Origin: Phoronis ovalis
Lineage: Eukaryota > Phoronida > Phoronidae
DNA length: 10,927 nt
Assembly: GCA_028565635.1 (NCBI GenBank)
Contig: JAOXYB010021814.1
Span: 6,161-17,087 of the forward strand
Direction of reading: 5' to 3'
The notes beneath the pieces are model-generated. The model saw only the letters and a list, made by a program, of their open reading frames with translations, was not told the origin of the DNA and ran no database searches. Each line of letters opens with the position of its first letter. The first letter of the stretch is position 1. This document shows, one piece after another, positions 1-10,927 of the stretch. The position numbers and the translations under genes were made by a program.

Positions 1-916
1 AAAACAAAACTAATGAGGTATTAGAAAGGATTAGCTAAAAGGTTTTGACACACTTTTTTAGCTGGCTTATAAGATTATTCTAAACCTGTATGGTGCACAC
101 CTACACCGATTAATAATGTCTGTAATTTCACTAAGAAGAAAATAATTCCAGCTAAGTTATGCTATTGTTACCGTACCAACCACAGTACCAGCACCGTTGT
201 TCTATATGTTTTTTTAAATACTGCATCAATACATTAATATATATGACTTTAAAAATAGACAACTCCAGGGTGAAAAATACGTCTGATTTTAAAATGAACC
301 TAGATTGTATACAGTCGCACGGACGGGGTCACCATGTACATCTTTCAACACGATTTGAACTTTTTGATCCAAGTTTCGTTTAAATCGGTCCAGTACTTTC
401 CGAATTGTACAATAATACACACAATATTATACAATAATACACACAATATTATACAATAATATTCACAATATTATACAATAATATTCACAATATTATACAA
501 TACTTTTCACAATATTGTACAATAATATACACTAATATTCACAATATTATACAATACTTTTCACAATATTATACAATACTTTTCACAATATTATACAATA
601 ATATACACAACGCTCTGTTTTTATGTAAACAGGAAAATGGGTGGTGCCAACATGGAGCACCCTGATTTGGTAAGATTAGGGGTTTGTATGCGCATGCGGA
701 CCCACCCTTTATCCCCTCGGTATGACCCTTAATTGTCTCCTGTTATGTAATCGATCTGTGTGTAGATATATTAGCCTCAGTATATTGATTTTTTGCAAAC
801 TTGTGAGCGACTCGCTTAGTGAGTCGTTACTGAAAAAAGCGATGGAAGAACGACATGTCCTCCAACTTTGTTTTCGAAAGCCACAATGCAATGACCTCAA
901 CCGCTTTTGTTTACAG
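1..916 (+). other. Intron sequence upstream of the first visible SLC6 exon
   Basis: No coding segment was found that could supply TM1. The stretch contains a 22-bp minisatellite, a small hairpin (CGACTC 808-813 with GAGTCG 821-826) and one NRF1-like TGCGCATGCG at 689-698. Small open frames here lack family signatures. It ends with the acceptor TTTACAG at 910-916. Confidence 0.75.
405..606. repeat. 22-bp AT-rich minisatellite
   Basis: Eight full 22-bp units (421-442, 443-464, 465-486, 487-508, 509-530, 541-562, 563-584, 585-606), a partial unit at 405-420 and a 10-bp fragment at 531-540. Each unit is the 16-mer ACAATATTATACAATA (unit five has one change, ATTG for ATTA) plus a variable six-base tail: ATACAC, ATATTC, CTTTTC or ATATAC. 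The tails run in the order ATACAC, ATATTC x2, CTTTTC, ATATAC, fragment, CTTTTC x2, ATATAC. Confidence 0.95.
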
Positions 917-7470
<6,554 letters not shown>

Positions 7471-8148
7471 AAGGAAACTGCGACTGTCTGAGCATGCGCA
7501 GCCGTTTTATAAATGCATCTCACTCGATGCGCGCGACACAATGTATAAATGCATGTAACTTATCGACTGTGTATAAATAGTTATTTCATAAAAACATCAA
7601 CATGAGCATGTCATTTATTGTCACTACAGTTTAGCAGTCATTTCATAAAAACATTGTCTACGCAAAATGTGTACATTTAAAGAATGCTGTTACTATGTTA
7701 GTAACTGCTTTTATGGGAGCTGGTACAGTGATATATTATACAAGTTTGAGGTACAGGATGTATTTAATTTTTTACACAATAAGATGCGCGTTTATGCACA
7801 GATTTACTGTATTATTTGATATTTTTTAAACAAAATGTTCTAGTACTAAACACCTCAATGTATGATGTTCTGATATCAGTTCTACAAAATGTAAATCATC
7901 ACTAAACTACACTGTACTAGGTGTCATTCACAAATCATCGTTAAATTAATTTTGCACCAACAATAGTTTAGCTGGTTCGAGTACTTGGCATGTATGTCTT
8001 CTCTCATGTTGAACAGAGAAAATATTTTTAAAAATTAAAATTCTATTTTAAGTTGCATATAACAGTTTTATTTTGTGACAAAGTATTCCGTTGCTTTGTG
8101 TTTATTAAACGTTATTTTTATAACACTACCAAGATTGGATTGTGGTTA
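7471..8148. other. Shared 3' region between convergent SLC6 and ASB genes
   Basis: Lies between the SLC6 stop (7470) and the ASB stop (8149). It should hold both 3' untranslated regions. It carries a 15-bp direct repeat ATTTCATAAAAACAT (7583-7597 and 7640-7654). Plus-strand poly(A) candidates are ATTAAA at 8034-8039 and 8104-8109. Minus-strand AATAAA lies at 8106-8101 and 8072-8067. No further gene was recognised. Confidence 0.7.
8101..8109. terminator. Overlapping poly(A) hexamers on opposite strands
   Basis: TTTATTAAA reads as AATAAA on the minus strand (8106-8101), 43 nt after the ASB stop. It reads as ATTAAA on the plus strand (8104-8109), a candidate for the SLC6 transcript. A second minus-strand AATAAA follows at 8072-8067. 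The minus-strand use is the more secure. Confidence 0.55.
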
Positions 8149-8725
8149 TTAATACACATTCAAATAAACTTTTAATGAAACTGGCAGCTGTAGTTTCTGT
8201 ATTTTCAATCTCATTTGCCTGGGACCAATGGCCGATCTTATTGTTTGTCGGCACATTTCTTGCAGCGTTGGTTTTGAATCCTTCCAGATCAGAAATCTTT
8301 CTACAACTTGTCGGCACAACACTTCCTTAACCATTGTCATCTTTACTTTACCGATGACTAGGATGTAAGCAAATGTATATTGTGTACGTCTTTTAGTATC
8401 AAGGTCCATAATGGCCATTAACAGGTCACTTAACTCCTCGTTGATTTCAGTAATACAACCGTTATCTATTGCATTGTATATGCCTAATAGCATAACGTCC
8501 CGCCAGTCTGGACAGAGATCTGCGCCCTCTATCAGCAGCGAACAACAGTAGTCAATGGCTGGTTTTGGCCAATTAGATTTAACCGCGATATGCAAAGGGG
8601 TATCACCATCTCTTATTGAGGTCACATCTGCTCCATTATTCAAAATGTTTCGAAGAATACTTGCTGAACAACCATTCAGTAGTGCTTGGTGAATACAGGA
8701 ATCATATGTAACAGTTGAATAGTTG
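8149..8725 (-). CDS. ASB-type gene, last exon (ankyrin + SOCS box)
   Basis: The longest open frame in the window, running on the minus strand to TAA at 8151-8149 with AATAAA 43 nt beyond. It carries the ankyrin signatures and the complete SOCS box. The acceptor GTGACTAG is weak but restores the frame from exon 3. The frame remains open upstream to an ATG at 8802, which could act as start in a shorter or alternative transcript of 217 residues. Confidence 0.85.
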
Positions 8726-10597
8726 CTAGTCACAGCCCCGACACAGTTGTCCATGACATTATGCAGAAAAGATGAGGGCGAAACCAATGCAGGGCAATCC
8801 ATACTTTATTCAATCTCTGAAAAATATGACGCAAACAATTGTAAACAGTGTAACCCAGTTACAGTAGAAGCTCTATATCGTCCAATGCTGCAGAGATCCC
8901 TCGATCACATATTCTAAAATTCTTAAAACCATCTAATAATAAAAACGAAATTTATAATATAAAAATGTTACAAACCGTGCATTTCGACTAACCTTCTCAG
9001 ATCTGTCTGATAAAAGTGTCCCGGAAGATACCTGGCTGAGGCCATGTGATAAATGTAACCACAATTATTTCCTCCTGCGCTATCAGTGAACTGTGTGTTT
9101 GCAAAAGAAATAAACAAGCGATAAAATGAAATGTTGACATATTTGATATTTTTTTTATTATTCAGCAACTGTAGGATTTATTAATGGATATGTCTGGCGG
9201 GTTCGGATGACTGAATTTGTGAAGATTTATACTAAACATTAAAAAATAAATAGAAAGGATGCACTCACCCTTGTGATAAAAACTGCTAGTATTATGTATT
9301 CGTATTATGTATTCGTTTTTAGTCAGTTACAACGGGCCCAATTAGACTCAATGTAAACCGAATTCCCCATTAATTTGTATTTTTCCATAAAACGATTCAG
9401 AACTATTTATAAGCGAATATATCAAACAACTACATAGATCGATCCTTAATTTGTTTTTGGAAAATTCGATTCACTACTACTGTGCAGTTGAATATAGTTA
9501 ATCCAATGTTAAGTCTGTAAATATATGGCCCAAGTGTGTCTCTTGACTAGAACAAGTTATTATGATGTGCGCGCGCATTGACTAAGCTGTTCTTACAGTG
9601 AGTTTTAGTTTCCAAACTCGTTCGAAGTAGGTTAACAATACGACGGTATATGTTGCTCCCACATGTTGCTCCCACATACATTTTGCTTTGCGTTTATTTT
9701 TTTTAATCGACTAAGTTGCTTCTACCCTACGAAAAATTTGCACATTTTAACCGGTTTCGAACAGATTAATTTTTAACTGGTTTCGAACTTTCTGGTTAAC
9801 AAAGTCCCTATGTATACATATTTAATGTGTTTTTTATGTTAACCTGTAAACACATCCACTCAGATATTTAAGCCATTCATAAAGGTGAAATCGGAACCCT
9901 TCACACACTAAATGTGTGACGTAACAAGGCTACTGTCAAAACGTTTCTTTTTTACTTATGGTTAATATGTATTGGGTCGGCCATTGAAATGCCGTCTGCT
10001 ACAGGAAACTTAAAATGGGGATTTGCAAAACAAGAACTTTCAGAAAAGCGTCACACTCAACATATGTTTAGTTAATTGAAAACAAGTTAATTATTCTTTT
10101 AGTAACTATAATATAAGTAAACAATTGGTCATTTTAATCATGTTTAATGGAAGCCAATTAATAATGTACCATGACTTTTACAAGAATAATTTGACTTCAT
10201 ACAAACTCTAAGCCGCAGATCAAACACAAAACTTGTTAAACTAGCTAGCTTTAAAATTGACAACATAATCTAATTGACGATTACAAGAGATCGATTTGCC
10301 ACATTTTTGCATTAATTAATTTGCATAACATATACTTTGTCCTAAGAATATTAAATGCATTATTAAAAAAGTTACTACGATATACAGGTTACCGTTTATA
10401 ATTTTCTTCTAAACATTCTTCATAAAGATAAGATACTTTAACATAGCTTGTAAATATTTCAAGCTGCTTTATCATTCAACCGACCATTATTGCTTATGCG
10501 TATTATAGGCTTATGACACCCGCACTAAATAATATGTCACGTGACTACTGGGGTACAAATATTTAAATAACAACAACTCACTCACCTGTGTATTCAT
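8149..10597 (-). CDS. Ankyrin-repeat and SOCS-box (ASB-type) protein, four-exon model
   Basis: Likely substrate receptor of an Elongin B/C-Cullin E3 ubiquitin ligase. The model joins 10597-10586, 9090-8993, 8913-8863 and 8725-8149, giving 245 residues. Junctions are CAG|GTGAGT, AAG|GTTAGT and ACT|GTAACT with AG acceptors, and phases match at all three (0, 2, 2). An in-frame TGA lies ten codons before the ATG. Seen: degenerate ankyrin repeats at about residues 38-125, with NNGADV (83-88) and GDTPLHIAV (94-102); a helical middle; and a C-terminal SOCS box (about 207-245). The box contains TLQEMCRQTI, fitting the BC-box pattern, and LQLPVSLKVYL, fitting the Cul5-box pattern except that Gln replaces the first Pro of LPxP. 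The last exon is secure; exons 1-3 are inferred from splice signals and phase. The closest ASB subfamily is not clear to me. Confidence 0.7.
8863..8913 (-). CDS. ASB-type gene, exon 3 (51 nt, predicted)
   Basis: The acceptor is AGAATTTTAG and the donor is CTACT|GTAACT; phases are 2 in and 2 out. It encodes ICDRGISAALDDIELL, where IELL(L) looks like the second helix of an ankyrin repeat. Phase agrees with both neighbours. The exon is short and the donor only moderate. Confidence 0.5.
8993..9090 (-). CDS. ASB-type gene, exon 2 (98 nt, predicted)
   Basis: The acceptor is a good tract ending CAAACACACAG and the donor is GAGAAG|GTTAGT; phases are 0 in and 2 out. It encodes FTDSAGGNNCGYIYHMASAR and YLPGHFYQTDLR, which looks like real protein rather than translated AT-rich noise. 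Joining to MNTQ from exon 1 keeps the frame. Confidence 0.6.
9289..9314. repeat. 13-bp tandem duplication
   Basis: GTATTATGTATTC occurs twice in a row (9289-9301, 9302-9314). Confidence 0.9.
9650..9675. repeat. 13-bp tandem duplication
   Basis: ATGTTGCTCCCAC occurs twice in a row (9650-9662, 9663-9675). Confidence 0.9.
9745..9788. repeat. 18-bp direct repeat at 26-bp period
   Basis: TTTTAACCGGTTTCGAAC (9745-9762) recurs as TTTTAACTGGTTTCGAAC (9771-9788), one mismatch. The GGTTTCGAAC portion resembles a tRNA T-loop, but no cloverleaf surrounds it. Confidence 0.9.
9901..9919. repeat. Small hairpin
   Basis: TCACACA and TGTGTGA form a perfect 7-bp stem around a five-base loop. No function is apparent. 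Confidence 0.7.
10536..10545. promoter_or_regulatory. GTCACGTGAC palindrome (extended E-box, CLEAR-like)
   Basis: An exact 10-bp palindrome matching the extended E-box bound by MiT/TFE and USF-type bHLH-zip factors. It lies about 50 bp inside the predicted ASB first intron and about 200 bp from the right-hand gene's start codon, within the presumed divergent promoter zone. Confidence 0.35.
10586..10597 (-). CDS. ASB-type gene, start codon in exon 1 (MNTQ, predicted)
   Basis: ATG at 10597-10595 followed by three codons and a perfect donor CAG|GTGAGT. The start has A at -3. An in-frame TGA lies ten codons upstream, so no longer N-terminus is possible in this exon. Exon 1 also contains 5' untranslated sequence extending towards about 10700; its 5' end is not defined. 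Confidence 0.5.
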
Positions 10598-10737
10598 AAT
10601 AAAGGTCAGACAGCTGATGTCAAGTCACTTACTGCTAACGTTCGGTGTATCCCTCAGTTAAACAATATATGGAATCTGTAGCTTCGATTAACGGTTTGTT
10701 TTAATTTTTTTAACAAATAGCGGATCTAGGATACAGA
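10598..10737. promoter_or_regulatory. Putative divergent promoter and 5' UTR region
   Basis: Only 140 bp separate the minus-strand ATG (10597) from the plus-strand ATG (10738). Transcription of both genes would have to start in or near this stretch, or the plus gene uses a further upstream noncoding exon joined at the acceptor-like AACAAATAG ending at 10720. No clear TATA box or initiator was recognised. Confidence 0.3.
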
Positions 10738-10848
10738 ATGGGTCTCTTGGATAAAATACGGCGACTTGGAAGCAAGGATTGCGACGAGGAGAGCGATAAA
10801 GGATCTCGGGACGACTCATACGACGATTTGAAGAAGAGCCGAGAAAGT
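10738..10848 (+). CDS. Probable first coding exon of a further gene (3' partial)
   Basis: ATG in good context (A at -3, G at +4) with an in-frame TAA at 10711-10713. It encodes 37 residues, MGLLDKIRRL then a polar, charged stretch ending KKSRES, to a strong donor AGT|GTAAGT in phase 0. Reading on into the intron reaches a stop within twelve codons. Codon use looks coding, unlike the AT-rich surroundings. A short amphipathic start plus an acidic, basic and Ser-rich tail would fit a cytoplasmic N-terminus such as that of a second SLC6 transporter, but no diagnostic motif is present. The rest of the gene is right of the window. Confidence 0.5.
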
Positions 10849-10927
10849 GTAAGTATTGATACCCGGATTTCATATGACATCTGACCTAAGGTATGTGGCA
10901 GATGCTTGATCTCAACATCATAAAGAA

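Larger units (their letters stand above)
9091..10585 (-). other. Long first intron of the ASB-type gene (about 1.5 kb)
   Basis: AT-rich sequence with no recognised gene on either strand. It holds several short tandem duplications (9289-9314, 9650-9675, 9745-9788), a hairpin TCACACA/TGTGTGA (9901-9919) and a GTCACGTGAC palindrome (10536-10545). If exon 1 is wrong, this is simply intergenic DNA between the ASB gene and the right-hand gene. Confidence 0.55.

Noticed and set aside
405-606. CRISPR-like array of regularly spaced repeats
   Set aside because: The units are directly tandem with no unique spacers, are AT-rich, and sit in a eukaryotic intron.
633-669. Possible micro-exon reading KMGGANMEHPDL between an AG and GTAAGA, resembling the NGGGA boundary of TM1
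   Set aside because: It is 37 nt long and would break the frame into the TM2 exon, and the following residues do not resemble SLC6.
7972-7985. GGTTCGAGT resembling a tRNA T-loop, also GGTTTCGAAC at 9752 and 9779
   Set aside because: No A box or cloverleaf stems could be placed at the right spacing.
8142-8330. Plus-strand open frame of 62 residues
   Set aside because: It is the antisense shadow of the SOCS-box end of the ASB exon and has no family signature.
8149-8802. Complete 217-residue ASB protein from ATG 8802, after a good acceptor (TATTTTTCAG) at 8817
   Set aside because: Kept only as an alternative. From exon 2 or exon 3 this acceptor leads at once to an in-frame stop, whereas 8725 joins in phase. 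It could still serve a 5' UTR splice.
9263-9269. Strong minus-strand donor AAGG|GTGAGT as an extra ASB exon
   Set aside because: No acceptor with a credible open segment lies upstream of it; the in-frame stretch hits a stop within 13 codons.
10688-10873. Minus-strand 61-residue open frame at the right edge
   Set aside because: Antisense of the plus-strand first exon, which has the better start context, upstream stop and donor.

Overview
The window looks like AT-rich, intron-rich animal nuclear DNA. Coding segments are short (51-577 nt), flanked by GT...AG junctions, and separated by introns of about 140-1500 nt. The proteins (an SLC6 glycine-type transporter and an ankyrin/SOCS-box protein) are metazoan. 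An invertebrate, perhaps a mollusc or other lophotrochozoan, is my guess; nothing in the sequence proves the phylum.

Layout. (1) Positions 1-916 are intron upstream of the first transporter exon inside the window and carry a 22-bp minisatellite (405-606). (2) Positions 917-7470, plus strand: thirteen exons of an SLC6 Na+/Cl- dependent transporter, reading from TM2 to the stop codon. All exon phases join into one 568-residue reading frame. The N-terminus and TM1 lie left of the window. Motifs in TM6, TM7 and the KSSGKVVYF loop are closest to glycine transporters (SLC6A9/SLC6A5). (3) Positions 7471-8148: the space between two convergent genes, with overlapping poly(A) hexamers on the two strands. 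(4) Positions 10597-8149, minus strand: a four-exon ankyrin-repeat and SOCS-box (ASB-type) gene, modelled here as 245 residues. The large 3' exon is secure; the three upstream exons rest on matching splice phases. (5) Positions 9091-10585: long AT-rich first intron of the ASB gene with short tandem repeats and no recognised gene. (6) Positions 10738-10848, plus strand: a probable first coding exon of another gene, running off the right edge. Its start codon is only 140 bp from the ASB start codon, so the two genes appear to be head to head.

The transporter would import a small amino acid, most likely glycine, across the plasma membrane using Na+ and Cl- gradients. The ASB protein would be a substrate receptor of an Elongin B/C-Cullin E3 ubiquitin ligase. 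Nothing in the sequence links the two functionally beyond adjacency. No prokaryotic feature, CRISPR array, rRNA or convincing tRNA was seen.
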